The notes below the pieces were generated by a model that had not been told where the DNA came from, did not search any database, and saw only the letters and a program-made list of their open reading frames with translations. DNA of 36,617 nt, taken from Desulfobacterales bacterium (GTDB lineage: Bacteria > Desulfobacterota > Desulfobacteria > Desulfobacterales > SURF-7). The position numbers and the translations under genes were made by a program. The first letter of the stretch is position 1; each line of letters begins with the position of its first letter. Location of the stretch: positions 1 to 36,617 of the forward strand of contig JANQFQ010000104.1 of the NCBI GenBank assembly GCA_028277765.1, read 5' to 3'. This document shows positions 1 to 7,574 of this stretch, one piece after another.

Positions 1-2
1 AA

Positions 3-518
3 GAGGTTGACCAGCTCGAGAGCCAGGCAGATAAAATAAAAGGAAAAATCAGGGCCAGTGTGCATAAACATTCAAAGACACCGGTCATGGAATTCCAGCT
101 GTTTATGTTTATCAGCGAACAGGACAAAGTCCTTGATTCAGTTGAAGAGAGCTTAAACTGGATTTCTTATAGGCCAAGTTCCGGTATCCCTGAAAACCTT
201 AAAAGGGACTTCTTCAACCTTGTGGATGCTGTCATCACACCCATTGAAGAGTTGAGCGTTATGGTTGCTGAAGCCAAAAAGTATTTTAAAAGCTACTCTG
301 AAAAACAACGGAAGATCGTTATTGATATCATCCAGAACCTCAGGAAAAGCGAGCATGATGCAGACAAGCTGGAAGACACGCTTAAACTAAACATTTTCTC
401 CAATGAGACAGACCCTTCCGCCGTATTCCACTTGATAAAACTTACTGAACGGATAGGTTCCATTGCCGACCACGCTGAAAACGCCGGCGATATGATGAGA
501 GCGATCATTGCAAGATAA
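3..518 (+). CDS. DUF47 / TIGR00153 PhoU-like protein, 5' end outside window
   Basis: The reading frame is open from base 3, upstream of the first possible start (GTG at 60), so this is the C-terminal part of a longer gene; about 171 codons are visible. The residues are a helical, charged bundle with PhoU-like signatures: an E-A/S-D-K-L-E type segment near the start, SEHDADKLEDTL in the second half, and a C-terminal LTERIGSIADHAENAGDMM, which is the metal-binding-type E..AD.AE motif of the DUF47 group. Family members usually sit beside a Pit-type low-affinity phosphate transporter and are thought to control it; that partner would lie upstream of the window. It is cytoplasmic, with no signal peptide or membrane segment. 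It belongs thematically with the Pho genes that follow, though a repeat-filled gap of about 420 bp separates it from the next gene. Confidence 0.85.
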   Translation, partial: EVDQLESQADKIKGKIRASVHKHSKTPVMEFQLFMFISEQDKVLDSVEESLNWISYRPSSGIPENLKRDFFNLVDAVITPIEELSVMVAEAKKYFKSYSEKQRKIVIDIIQNLRKSEHDADKLEDTLKLNIFSNETDPSAVFHLIKLTERIGSIADHAENAGDMMRAIIAR

Positions 519-597
519 TATTAGGTATCTTGACCAATACTTGATTTTACATATATTGTAAATATCTAAATGTGTTTTATTTGTTTCGACAATTATA

Positions 598-773
598 AAT
601 CCGAAGCACGAAGCACGAAATACGAAATACGAAACAATATCAAATGACAAAAATTCAAATTAATAAAACAAAAAAGTGTGTTATCAAGGGATGATAAAAC
701 TGATGTTTTAAACATTTGAACATTCTAATTTTGGATTTGTTTCGTATTTCATGCTTCGTGCTTCGGATTTTTC
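598..773. repeat. Family A repeat, complete inverted-arm copy
   Basis: The left arm (about 598-660) is built from the units CCGAAGCACGAA and ATACGAA followed by a CAAATGACAAAAATTCAAAT-like stretch. The right arm (about 731-773) is the approximate reverse complement, containing TTCGTGCTTCGGATTTTT. The arms could fold into a long imperfect hairpin. The left arm here matches the reverse complement of the right arm of the copy at 27243-27406. The preceding TGACCAATACTTGATTTT (near 531) also recurs, slightly changed, near 27178, so the mobile or amplified unit is longer than the arms. A fragment is seen at 13369-13395. Confidence 0.7.
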
Positions 774-865
774 ATAGAACACCGTTTTATATTTCTGCCT
801 CTAACCTGGCCAAGAGAACCAGTTTTAAAAATACGAATTAAGCTAAAGCTCCCCCATGTTTCAAT

Positions 866-894
866 TTGTTATCTAACTGCCAAAATGTTATAAT
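866..894 (+). promoter_or_regulatory. Sigma-70 type promoter for the chemoreceptor gene
   Basis: TTGTTA at 866-871 and a perfect TATAAT at 889-894 are separated by 17 bp. The start codon at 938 lies about 40 bp downstream and is preceded by a strong GGAGGAGG ribosome site. No 11-bp-spaced Pho half-sites are visible here. Confidence 0.55.
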
Positions 895-937
895 ATATGG
901 ATAACTTAACTTCGTTCAATATTTTGGAGGAGGTTTC

Positions 938-2248
938 ATGGAATTTTCATATGTCTTTTGGGTAACACTGATAACCTGGGTCAGCGGAATTATTGGCACT
1001 TTCGCCTGTTATTTAAGGTTTAAAATGACAATAATCTTTAAAGCAATTTTCAGTAATATTGCTTTTGCTGTATTGGGATATACGGTTACTATGTTTGTTT
1101 TTACAGAATTTACGGTAATGAGAGTATTTTGTGTTGGCGTTGGTTTTGCTCTTTTTGGTCAGTTAATAACCATGTCGCTGATGAAGAATTTGCATTCTCC
1201 GGTAAAAACGATTTTGGAAGAGCTTGAAAATTACTCAAAAGGCAACTTCACTAATAGAATTGAAGTTCAGGCAAAGGGTGAGCTGGAGCAAATTGCCAAT
1301 CATATCAACCATATGATAACCGAGTTCTCATTTCTGATTGATTCAATCCAGGCAAATATATCTGAAAATCATGAAAAGGCCACGGAACTTTCAACACTTT
1401 CAGTTCTAATGTCAGATAAAGCAAAAAACACCTCCAGCAAAGCGGATAATGTCTCCACGGCTGCAGAAGAAATGAAAAGCAACATGACAACCATAGCAGA
1501 TGCTGTAAAAAAAGCGACCCTCAGTATCGGTGTGGTTACAGATAAAGTACTGACCGCCGCGGAATCAAATACAGCAACAATTAATGAAATTGCCCAGGAA
1601 ACTGAAAAAGCCCTTCAAGTAACCAGTTCAGCAGTGATCCAGGCAAAAAACACATCTGAGAAAGTAGAAGAACTTGGCAGAGCTGCACAGAATATCAACA
1701 AGGTTACTGAAACCATTACTGAGATTTCCGAGCAGACAAACCTCCTGGCGCTGAATGCCACCATTGAGGCTGCCCGGGCAGGAGAAGCCGGGAAAGGATT
1801 TGCGGTTGTTGCAGGAGAGATAAAGGAGCTGGCACGGCAGACAGCCGATGCCACCCAGGAGATAAAAAGCATGATTGAAAGCATGCAGCAAACAGCCATG
1901 GGAACCATGTCTGAAATCAATCAAATTTCAAACGTTATTAATGACTGCAATTACATTGTAACCAGTATTTCAGTATCTGTAGAGGAACAGGCAGTGACAA
2001 CAAAAGAAATCGCCCGAAACATAAATCAGGCATCAATAGGGATGAATGAAATAAATGAAAATGTCCACCAAAGCCTGTCGGTTTCAGAACAAATTTCTAC
2101 AGAAATGTCAGATATTAATCTGGATGCCAATGATATTTCCACCAATAGCTCAAAAGTAAAAACCAATGCCGTGGACCTGTCATTGATTGCGCATAAATTG
2201 CAGGCAAAAGCTGAAAAATTTGTTATACTTGAAAACAATGTTGCATAA
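938..2248 (+). CDS. Methyl-accepting chemotaxis protein without a periplasmic sensor domain
   Basis: This 436-residue protein has three hydrophobic segments at the N-terminus (about 5-25, 31-54 and 60-80) with only a few residues between them, so there is no periplasmic ligand-binding domain. A HAMP domain (about 82-135) follows, then a long coiled-coil MCP signalling domain. The conserved hairpin tip, with [19 protein letters not shown] and [11 protein letters not shown], spans roughly 262-295 and is the part that contacts CheA and CheW. The start is fixed by a GGAGGAGG ribosome site 5-6 bases upstream. It has its own promoter and lies between phosphate genes. A role in phosphate- or energy-related taxis is possible from context only; the sequence shows no ligand site. 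Membrane-state or partner sensing through the N-terminal helices is the alternative. Confidence 0.93.
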   Translation: MEFSYVFWVTLITWVSGIIGTFACYLRFKMTIIFKAIFSNIAFAVLGYTVTMFVFTEFTVMRVFCVGVGFALFGQLITMSLMKNLHSPVKTILEELENYSKGNFTNRIEVQAKGELEQIANHINHMITEFSFLIDSIQANISENHEKATELSTLSVLMSDKAKNTSSKADNVSTAAEEMKSNMTTIADAVKKATLSIGVVTDKVLTAAESNTATINEIAQETEKALQVTSSAVIQAKNTSEKVEELGRAAQNINKVTETITEISEQTNLLALNATIEAARAGEAGKGFAVVAGEIKELARQTADATQEIKSMIESMQQTAMGTMSEINQISNVINDCNYIVTSISVSVEEQAVTTKEIARNINQASIGMNEINENVHQSLSVSEQISTEMSDINLDANDISTNSSKVKTNAVDLSLIAHKLQAKAEKFVILENNVA

Positions 2249-2256
2249 AAAGTATG

Positions 2257-2276
2257 ACTGATCACACTTGATCAGT
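2257..2276 (+). terminator. Hairpin after the chemoreceptor gene
   Basis: A perfect 8-bp stem (ACTGATCA, loop CACT, TGATCAGT) starts 8 bases after the chemoreceptor stop codon. There is no following T-run, so intrinsic termination is doubtful; it may be a transcript-end stabilising hairpin. Confidence 0.4.
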
Positions 2277-2331
2277 TGCTGGTGGCCACAGCAAGAAGCA
2301 TATACTTTAGCAAGTCAATCAGCCCAGACTT

Positions 2332-2380
2332 CTAACAAAAAACTAACATCGCTTTAATATTTTCCTCATATCCGTATAAT
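2332..2380 (+). promoter_or_regulatory. Pho box and -10 element upstream of the porin gene
   Basis: Half-sites CTAACA (2332), CTAACA (2343), TTAATA (2354) and a weaker CTCATA (2365) start at exact 11-bp intervals, the spacing of PhoB-binding direct repeats. A perfect TATAAT follows at 2375-2380. The first two half-sites and their spacer are identical to those before pstC (7512). With phoB-phoR in the same window, PhoB control of the porin is the natural inference. Confidence 0.7.
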
Positions 2381-2466
2381 AGCTTCCATTTTAACAAAAA
2401 AATCGATAAGCAATATTTGTCTTAGAGATATTTTTAAATGAAATTATTATAAAAAAGGAGAAAAAC

Positions 2467-3876
2467 ATGAGGCAAAAATTTTTAACTGTATTATTAACCC
2501 TATTCTTTACGACATTAATCAGTGTTAATCCGTCTTTTGCATCCCAAAACAACAAGCTGATCGACAAGCTTATTAAAAAAGGAATCCTTACGCAAAAAGA
2601 AGCAGATGAAATACTGGCTGAAGAAGCAAAAGAAAAAGCAGAAAGCAGTGGTGATATTCCCAATTGGATAAAAAAAATAAAAATCAGCGGTGATCTTAGG
2701 CTTCGACATGACACCCAATGGAGAGAAGAAAAAAAAGTCGGTGCAACAGATGAAAAAGAGTATCACAGGAACCGTGAGCGCTTCAGGCTCCGCCTTAGCC
2801 TTAAGGCTAAAACATCGAAGACAACAGAAGTCGGCGTTCGGCTGGCATCCGGCTCAGGATACCAGAATACAACCAACCAGAGTTTTGATGAACATGCAAG
2901 AGGGAGTGACATCTTTATCGACAGGGCATATGCTACCTGGAAACCTTGTGACTATTTTAAAATTACCGGCGGTAAACATAAAAACACCTTATTAACAACT
3001 CCGCTTACCTGGGATCCAGACGTAAATCCCGAAGGCCTAACGGAAAACATGACTTATAAAATATCCGATATGTTCAGCCTGTTTGCCAATACAGGACAAT
3101 GGTACATTGAAGAGCTTGATCTGAAAGATACCAGCAATACTGATCCCACCCTTTTTGTTTACCAGGGCGGGGTAACGGTAAAGCCATCTAATGGTGTAAA
3201 GGTTCAGTTTGGCGCTACATACTATGATTTTAATCATTTTGAAAACTTGTTCTGGGACTCTGATCTTCTGGATGACAAGACAGAGTTCGCCGGGTTTAAC
3301 GACAGCTACGGCCAGATGATGATCTTTGACATGGATGAAAGGTTGCTGAACAAATTTGAATGTACTGAATTTAACGTAAAACTCTGCATGAAAGACGTCC
3401 TTCCGGTTCCTGTAACTGTCTTTGGAAGCTATGTAAAGAACGCGTCGGCAGATGTCAGAAGGCTTGTAGAACGGGGGGTAGATCCCGGCGACAGCGATCC
3501 TCTGAAACTCCTCTACTACAGTAATTATGATATGGATAGCGGCGATCCCGTGGATCTGGACGAACTCACCTTTGATGACCGGGATACCGGATGGATGGCT
3601 GGTTTTTCAGTTGGAAAGAAGAAGAAAGAAGGTGACTGGTACATGAAATACTTTTTCCAGAAGCTTGAAGATTTTGCTTTCCCGGCAGTATTTGTAGACT
3701 CTGATTTTCACGGCGGCGGGACTAATAATGAAGGGCATTTTCTCCAGGGCAGCTATATGTTCAGGGATAAAATCCAGGGGAAAGTCACCTGTTTTGCCAC
3801 AGAGCGTGAAGATGAAAGAAAAGACGGCAAGAAGGATGAGGACAGGATACAGGTGGACGCCATATTCAAGTTCTAG
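2467..3876 (+). CDS. Putative outer-membrane porin (Porin_5-like), Pho-box controlled
   Basis: This 469-residue protein begins with a signal peptide (basic MRQK, hydrophobic core, probable cleavage near SFASQ at about 24-26). A short helical segment (about 30-62, with LIDKLIKKGILTQKEADEIL) comes next, as seen at the N-terminus of the Porin_5 'putative porin' group. The rest alternates polar and aromatic residues in the manner of a beta-barrel and ends in IFKF, a terminal aromatic as expected for outer-membrane proteins. An AAGGAG site lies 6 bases before the start. The Pho box upstream and pstS downstream suggest it admits phosphate or another phosphorus compound across the outer membrane under starvation; that substrate is inferred, not shown. 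It is not recognisably an OprP/PhoE homologue by eye. Confidence 0.8.
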   Translation: MRQKFLTVLLTLFFTTLISVNPSFASQNNKLIDKLIKKGILTQKEADEILAEEAKEKAESSGDIPNWIKKIKISGDLRLRHDTQWREEKKVGATDEKEYHRNRERFRLRLSLKAKTSKTTEVGVRLASGSGYQNTTNQSFDEHARGSDIFIDRAYATWKPCDYFKITGGKHKNTLLTTPLTWDPDVNPEGLTENMTYKISDMFSLFANTGQWYIEELDLKDTSNTDPTLFVYQGGVTVKPSNGVKVQFGATYYDFNHFENLFWDSDLLDDKTEFAGFNDSYGQMMIFDMDERLLNKFECTEFNVKLCMKDVLPVPVTVFGSYVKNASADVRRLVERGVDPGDSDPLKLLYYSNYDMDSGDPVDLDELTFDDRDTGWMAGFSVGKKKKEGDWYMKYFFQKLEDFAFPAVFVDSDFHGGGTNNEGHFLQGSYMFRDKIQGKVTCFATEREDERKDGKKDEDRIQVDAIFKF

Positions 3877-3894
3877 AAAAATTTAAAAAATTTT

Positions 3895-3937
3895 TTAACA
3901 TTAAGTTAACCTAGTTTTAGCAGACCGAATGTAAAAT
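3895..3937 (+). promoter_or_regulatory. Pho box upstream of pstS
   Basis: TTAACA (3895), TTAACC (3906) and TTAGCA (3917) start at exact 11-bp intervals, matching the arrays before the porin and pstC. A TAAAAT -10 candidate is at 3932-3937. The array begins 18 bp after the porin stop codon, so pstS can be transcribed separately from the porin. Confidence 0.65.
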
Positions 3938-3988
3938 AATATCATTTGAAAAAATTTTAAGAACTCAAAAAAATAAAAGGAGAAAAGA

Positions 3989-4798
3989 ATGAAAAAAATT
4001 GTATTAATATTAACACTTGCTCTTATCCTTATAACCGGGACTGCTTTTGCAGGTAATCTGGTCATTAAAGGCTCCACCACCGTGCTTCCCATAGCCCAGA
4101 AAGTATCGGAAGCGTATATGAAGCAGCACCCTGATACAAAAATATCCATTTCCGGCGGTGGATCAGGTAACGGAATAAAAGCAATAATAGATGGCACAAC
4201 CGATATCGCGGACAGCTCCCGGTTTATCAAAGACAAAGAGATAAAACTTGCCATGGAAAAAGGATCGTATCCGATCCCCTTTAGGGTGGCTTATGACTGC
4301 ATTATCCCTGTTGTTCATCCGTCAAATAAACTGAACAACCTGACAACATCCCAGCTAAAAGATATCTATATGGGAAAAATAAGAAAATGGAGTGAACTTG
4401 GCGGTTTGGATAAACCAATTGTAATGGTTTCTCGTGACACCTCATCCGGAACTTATGAAGTCTGGGAGAAGAAGGTTATGAAAAAACAGAGGGTCTCCCC
4501 CCGCGCCTTAACCCTTGCCTCAAATGGTGCGATTAGTCAGGCCGTTGCTAAGAACAAATATGCTATCGGCTATATAGGCATCGGGTATCTTAATAAAAAC
4601 GTAAAACCGATTAAAGTGAACAATATCGAAGGTACAGTGGCGAACACATTAAACGGCACATTTCCCATAAGCAGGCCCCTTTTTATGTTTACAAACAGAT
4701 GGCCTGAAGGTGATACGCTGAAGTTTATCAACTATGTCCTTGCTCCTGATAAAGGGCAAAAACTTGTAAAGGATGCTGGATTTGTTCCTCTGTATTAA
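3989..4798 (+). CDS. pstS: Phosphate ABC transporter substrate-binding protein PstS
   Basis: This 269-residue secreted binding protein has a signal peptide ending near TAFAG (about 18-22). Phosphate-loop motifs are visible in order: GSTTVLP (28-34), SGGGSGNGI (55-63), ADSSR (74-78) and RDTSSGTYEVWE (149-160), typical of the PBP_like_2 PstS group. It captures phosphate in the periplasm for PstCAB. It has its own Pho box and an AAAGGAG ribosome site. Unusually for a pst locus, it is separated from pstC by about 2.8 kb holding a small membrane protein gene and a reversed arsenic operon. An imperfectly terminated hairpin follows at 4806-4827. Confidence 0.93.
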   Translation: MKKIVLILTLALILITGTAFAGNLVIKGSTTVLPIAQKVSEAYMKQHPDTKISISGGGSGNGIKAIIDGTTDIADSSRFIKDKEIKLAMEKGSYPIPFRVAYDCIIPVVHPSNKLNNLTTSQLKDIYMGKIRKWSELGGLDKPIVMVSRDTSSGTYEVWEKKVMKKQRVSPRALTLASNGAISQAVAKNKYAIGYIGIGYLNKNVKPIKVNNIEGTVANTLNGTFPISRPLFMFTNRWPEGDTLKFINYVLAPDKGQKLVKDAGFVPLY

Positions 4799-4805
4799 AC
4801 TTTTT

Positions 4806-4827
4806 ACCGGATAATATAACATCCGGT
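4806..4827 (+). terminator. Hairpin after pstS
   Basis: ACCGGAT (4806-4812) and ATCCGGT (4821-4827) form a 7-bp stem with an 8-base loop directly after the pstS stop codon. Only a short TTTACTT follows, so it is a weak or partial terminator that may let some transcription reach the next gene. Confidence 0.4.
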
Positions 4828-4884
4828 TTACTTCTAAACCACGGTGCATAGCAGTTATCTGCCATGCGCTGTAAAGAGGTTAAA

Positions 4885-5196
4885 ATGAACAAACCATCAC
4901 CAGACGATTTTTCATTAACACAGGCTCAGGTTAATATGTTTCAAAAAGCCAATATTGGTCTCAGATACAGCCTTATATCATCGATCGGTTTCTTTATTTT
5001 TTGCACGCTAATTGCCATTCTTGCAAAGGGGTGGGCGGGATTCTTTATCGGCTTGCTGCTAAGTATGATCGCTTCTTTTTTTCTGATTGTATTCGGCGCT
5101 TCCCTGGGCGAGCAGATACATGCCCTTTTCTTCCCCCGCTTTGAACGATTTCTAGAATACCGAAAAGCTATTTTTAAATATAAAAAAAATAAATAA
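4885..5196 (+). CDS. Small two-helix membrane protein of unknown function
   Basis: I do not recognise this family. The preferred start is ATG 4885, because an AAAGAGG site lies 6 bases upstream; an in-frame ATG at 4864 has none. The 103-residue product has a polar N-terminus (MNKPSPDDFSLTQAQVN), two adjacent hydrophobic helices (about residues 27-47 and 52-75, with a small-residue GWAGFFIGLL turn) and a basic C-terminal tail ending KYKKNK. This predicts an inner-membrane hairpin protein with both ends in the cytoplasm. It follows pstS on the same strand and converges with the acr3 gene, so it may be co-transcribed with pstS. A role beside phosphate uptake is only positional. Confidence 0.6.
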   Translation: MNKPSPDDFSLTQAQVNMFQKANIGLRYSLISSIGFFIFCTLIAILAKGWAGFFIGLLLSMIASFFLIVFGASLGEQIHALFFPRFERFLEYRKAIFKYKKNK

Positions 5197-5222
5197 CTGA
5201 ATTCCTGTCAAACCTGAAGCAG

Positions 5223-5244
5223 ATTCTATAAGAAAGCATAGAAT
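5223..5244. terminator. Weak hairpin between convergent genes
   Basis: ATTCTAT (5223-5229) and ATAGAAT (5238-5244) form a 7-bp AT-rich stem in the 53-bp gap between the plus-strand small membrane gene and the minus-strand acr3 gene. It could serve both directions, but the stem is weak and has no clear T-run. Confidence 0.3.
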
Positions 5245-5249
5245 ATTAT

Positions 5250-6341
5250 TTATGCTGTATCACTATCAGCTGTCACATGCCTCGTTCCTGTAGGTGTCTC
5301 GATCTTTTGTACAAAATATTTCCGCTTAAACCAGAACGCCACATTAACCAGACTTATCAGGACAGGCACTTCTACCAACGGACCGATAACCGCAGCAAAC
5401 GCCTGGCCGGAATTAATACCGAAAACAGCAACCGCAACAGCAATAGCCAGTTCAAAATTATTGGAAGCAGCAGTAAAACTTAAAGACGCGGACTGCTCAT
5501 AGGTCGCTCCTGCCTTCATGGATAAAAAGAAAGATACAAAGAACATGACAACAAAATAGATACATAGCGGAATCGCGATCCGGACAACATGCAGCGGCAG
5601 CTGAACAATGTATTCTCCTTTAAGAGAAAACATTACCAGAATCGTAAATAGCAGTGCGATCAGGGTAATGGGACTGATCTTTGGAATAAAGGTCTGCTCA
5701 TACCAGTCTTTCCCCTTGAGCTTCAGCCCAACAATACGGGTAATAATCCCTGCAATAAAAGGAATGCCAAGATAGATAAAGACGCTTTTCGCTATCTGTC
5801 CGATAGATATATCTACAATCGCACCATCAAGGCCGAACCACCGTGGTAGAATGGTTATAAATATATAAGCGTAAACAGAAAAAAACAGGACTTGGAAAAT
5901 TGAATTAAACGCCACCAGTCCCGCGCAATATTCAGTATCCCCTTCAGCCAGTTCATTCCAGACAATGACCATGGCAATACAGCGGGCAAGGCCGATTAAA
6001 ATAAGACCGACCATATATTCATGATAGCCTGAAAGAAAGGCAATAGCTAATAGAAACATCAGTATCGGGCCGATCATCCAGTTCTGAATCAATGACAGCG
6101 CAAGAACTTTAAAGTTTTTAAAAACATGACCCAGCTGCTCATATTTCACTTTAGCAAGTGGTGGATACATCATTAGAATAAGCCCTATGGCGATAGGAAT
6201 GTTAGTTGTACCAACCTGGAATTTGTCAATAAAACCCCGAATACCCGGGTATAGATATCCACCGATGACCCCGATAAACATACCCAGAAAAATCCACAAT
6301 GTTAAAAACCTGTCTAAAAATGAAAGTCTCTTTTTTGTCAT
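5250..6341 (-). CDS. acr3: ACR3-family arsenite efflux permease
   Basis: This 363-residue protein has about ten hydrophobic segments along its whole length. It carries the ACR3 hallmarks: the conserved cysteine in [12 protein letters not shown] (C121), needed for arsenite transport in characterised members, and a membrane glutamate in [10 protein letters not shown] (E298). It exports As(III) produced by the reductase encoded just upstream. It is the last gene of a minus-strand arsR-arsC-acr3 operon, 49 bp after arsC, with an AGGAG-type site before the start. It is the ACR3 type rather than the unrelated ArsB of enterobacteria, although annotation pipelines often label it arsB. Confidence 0.95.
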   Translation of the reverse strand: MTKKRLSFLDRFLTLWIFLGMFIGVIGGYLYPGIRGFIDKFQVGTTNIPIAIGLILMMYPPLAKVKYEQLGHVFKNFKVLALSLIQNWMIGPILMFLLAIAFLSGYHEYMVGLILIGLARCIAMVIVWNELAEGDTEYCAGLVAFNSIFQVLFFSVYAYIFITILPRWFGLDGAIVDISIGQIAKSVFIYLGIPFIAGIITRIVGLKLKGKDWYEQTFIPKISPITLIALLFTILVMFSLKGEYIVQLPLHVVRIAIPLCIYFVVMFFVSFFLSMKAGATYEQSASLSFTAASNNFELAIAVAVAVFGINSGQAFAAVIGPLVEVPVLISLVNVAFWFKRKYFVQKIETPTGTRHVTADSDTA

Positions 6342-6390
6342 GACAAACTCCTCATTTATTTAAATTAAAGTATTTTAATTGTTTTTACAT

Positions 6391-6831
6391 TTAATCTATT
6401 GCTTCAGGCAGTGTTTCCACAAAAGACCGGATTTCATCCCTCACCCGCCTGTATAGGCTGAGCTTCTTCTCCCTGTCTTTCTCATTCTCAGCAAGCTTAG
6501 GAGGATCATCAAAGCTCTTATGAATCCTTTTTGTTTTTGCCGGAAAAAACGGGCAGGTTTCATTGGCATTGTCACATACCGTAACTACATAATCAAAATC
6601 CTGTCTACCAAAATCTTCAATCCCTTTTGATTCGTTTCCTGAAATATCTATTCCCTGTTCAGCCATCACTTCCACAGCCAGCTGATCGATCTTTCCTGGA
6701 TTTACACCGGCTGAATAAGCGTCAAATATGTCGCCTTTAAGATGAACGGTCCAGGCTTCCGCCATCTGGCTGCGGCATGAATTACCCGTGCACAAATAAA
6801 GAATTGATAATTTTTCATTATCCTGAACCAT
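6391..6831 (-). CDS. arsC: Arsenate reductase ArsC, thioredoxin-coupled low-MW phosphatase type
   Basis: This 146-residue protein has the low-molecular-weight tyrosine phosphatase fold. The P-loop LCTGNSCRSQMAEAW holds the CX5R motif (C14 to R20). The two cysteines that relay the disulfide in thioredoxin-linked ArsC are present (C86 in VCDNANETCPFFP, and C93), and the acid loop reads SFDDPP (near 107-111). It reduces arsenate to arsenite in the cytoplasm for export by the ACR3 permease. It lies between arsR and acr3 on the same strand. The cysteine pair favours the arsenate reductase over a plain protein tyrosine phosphatase. Confidence 0.93.
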   Translation of the reverse strand: MVQDNEKLSILYLCTGNSCRSQMAEAWTVHLKGDIFDAYSAGVNPGKIDQLAVEVMAEQGIDISGNESKGIEDFGRQDFDYVVTVCDNANETCPFFPAKTKRIHKSFDDPPKLAENEKDREKKLSLYRRVRDEIRSFVETLPEAID

Positions 6832-6909
6832 AATTTATCTCCTGAAATAAGCAAAACCATCTCTATGTTAAGCCGATATAATATTTACATATTACTATTT
6901 AACTATATA

Positions 6910-7278
6910 TTATCGACCGCAGACCTCTTCCCGTTTGATCGTAGGTAGTTTCGTAATCAGCTCGATAATACCGGGATCATTTTCAAGCCAGTGTTTAAGG
7001 TTTCCCAGTATATTTGCCGCATATGGGCTGCTTTTTCCATCAGTAAGATAATAGTTGACCCACTTGTCTTCTTTTCTGTATTCGACTAATCCTGCTTCTT
7101 CCAGCACTTTTAAATGCTTGGAAGCCGTAGGCTGGGCCACCCCAAGGGCAGTTTTCAACTCGCACACACACATTGTTTTGTGTTGAAGCATCTTTATTAT
7201 CTTGACCCGGTTTGGATCTGAAATCGCTTTAGCTACCTTAATAAAATCTTTCATTTCCTGATCAATCCTTGTTATCAT
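6910..7278 (-). CDS. arsR: ArsR/SmtB-family arsenic-responsive repressor
   Basis: This 122-residue winged-helix regulator has its metalloid site CVCEL (C37 and C39) at the start of the DNA-binding helix region, as in classical As(III) sensors. The recognition helix follows (ALGVAQPTASKHLKVLEEAGLV, positions about 44-65). A further cysteine near the end (C120 of EEVCGR) could be a third ligand. It should repress its own operon until arsenite binds. An AAAGAG site precedes the ATG. The gene diverges from pstC, so the two operons share one intergenic control region. Confidence 0.92.
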   Translation of the reverse strand: MITRIDQEMKDFIKVAKAISDPNRVKIIKMLQHKTMCVCELKTALGVAQPTASKHLKVLEEAGLVEYRKEDKWVNYYLTDGKSSPYAANILGNLKHWLENDPGIIELITKLPTIKREEVCGR

Positions 7279-7330
7279 ATTACTCTTTAGCTATATATCG
7301 ATGCCGCAAATTAATTGCAAGTACTTTTTT

Positions 7331-7471
7331 CACCACCGAGCTTCGCTAAAGCTACGATCGGCAGGCAGAACTTCGCTAAAGCTACGGGGCAGGCAGAGGA
7401 CACTGAGGCAGCTCCGATCTAGGAGCAAATATCAGTATCGAACATCAAATTTCTTTGCGCCTTTGCGTGAG
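7331..7471. repeat. Family E repeat remnant with a 28-30 bp tandem duplication
   Basis: CTTCGCTAAAGCTACG occurs twice in tandem (7341 and 7371), each copy followed by GGCAGGCAGA; the second copy lacks two bases. Downstream are AGAGGACACTGAGG and TTTGCGCCTTTGCGTGAG, the latter recurring as a three-fold variant at 29206-29246. AGCTT and AAAGCT flanking CGCT could form a small hairpin in each unit. Confidence 0.6.
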
Positions 7472-7511
7472 TCCTTTCTTTCTTTTTATGCGCAAGTTCC
7501 AACTGCCACAT

Positions 7512-7563
7512 CTAACAAAAAACTAACATTTCATTAACATTCCCCTTACAAACTGAGAATAAT
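7512..7563 (+). promoter_or_regulatory. Pho box and -10 element of the pst operon
   Basis: Four half-sites start at exact 11-bp steps: CTAACA (7512), CTAACA (7523), TTAACA (7534) and CTTACA (7545). An AATAAT -10 candidate lies at 7558-7563, 18 bp after the third half-site, which resembles a -35 hexamer. This is the best array in the window and should bind PhoB made by the same operon. Confidence 0.75.
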
Positions 7564-7574
7564 CTACAAACAAA

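Larger units (their letters stand above)
519..937. other. Intergenic region with family A repeat and MCP promoter
   Basis: No gene is supported in this stretch of about 420 bp. It holds one complete copy of dispersed repeat family A (two inverted arms, about 598-660 and 731-773, in a larger unit that seems to begin near 529) and, at the right end, a good sigma-70 type promoter for the chemoreceptor gene. A short minus-strand reading frame crossing the repeat (387-650) encodes repeat-derived peptide and is not believed. Confidence 0.7.
7279..7574. other. Divergent arsR/pstC intergenic region
   Basis: This 296-bp region has an AT-rich stretch next to arsR, a remnant of dispersed repeat family E (about 7331-7471), and the pst Pho box. 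A plus-strand reading frame through it (7301-7537) is low-complexity repeat translation and not a gene. A TTGCAA/TATATA pair for arsR (7315-7320 and 7292-7297 on the minus strand) was considered, but the implied start site falls in the ribosome site. Confidence 0.6.

Noticed and set aside
387..650. Minus-strand frame of 87 codons
   Set aside because: It runs through family A repeat and the end of the DUF47 gene; the peptide is repeat-derived and has no start context.
598..660. Possible CRISPR array from the regular CGAA units
   Set aside because: Units are 7-12 bases, contiguous, without unique spacers, and paired with an inverted arm; no cas gene is present.
2690..2995. Plus-strand frame of 101 codons inside the porin gene
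   Set aside because: It is a shadow of the porin coding sequence in another frame, without a ribosome site.
7292..7320. arsR promoter TTGCAA/TATATA with 17-bp spacing (minus strand)
   Set aside because: The implied transcription start falls within the ribosome site just before the ATG, so it would not give a usable leader.
7301..7537. Plus-strand frame of 78 codons upstream of pstC
   Set aside because: It translates the tandem family E repeat and runs into the Pho box; low-complexity arginine-rich peptide.
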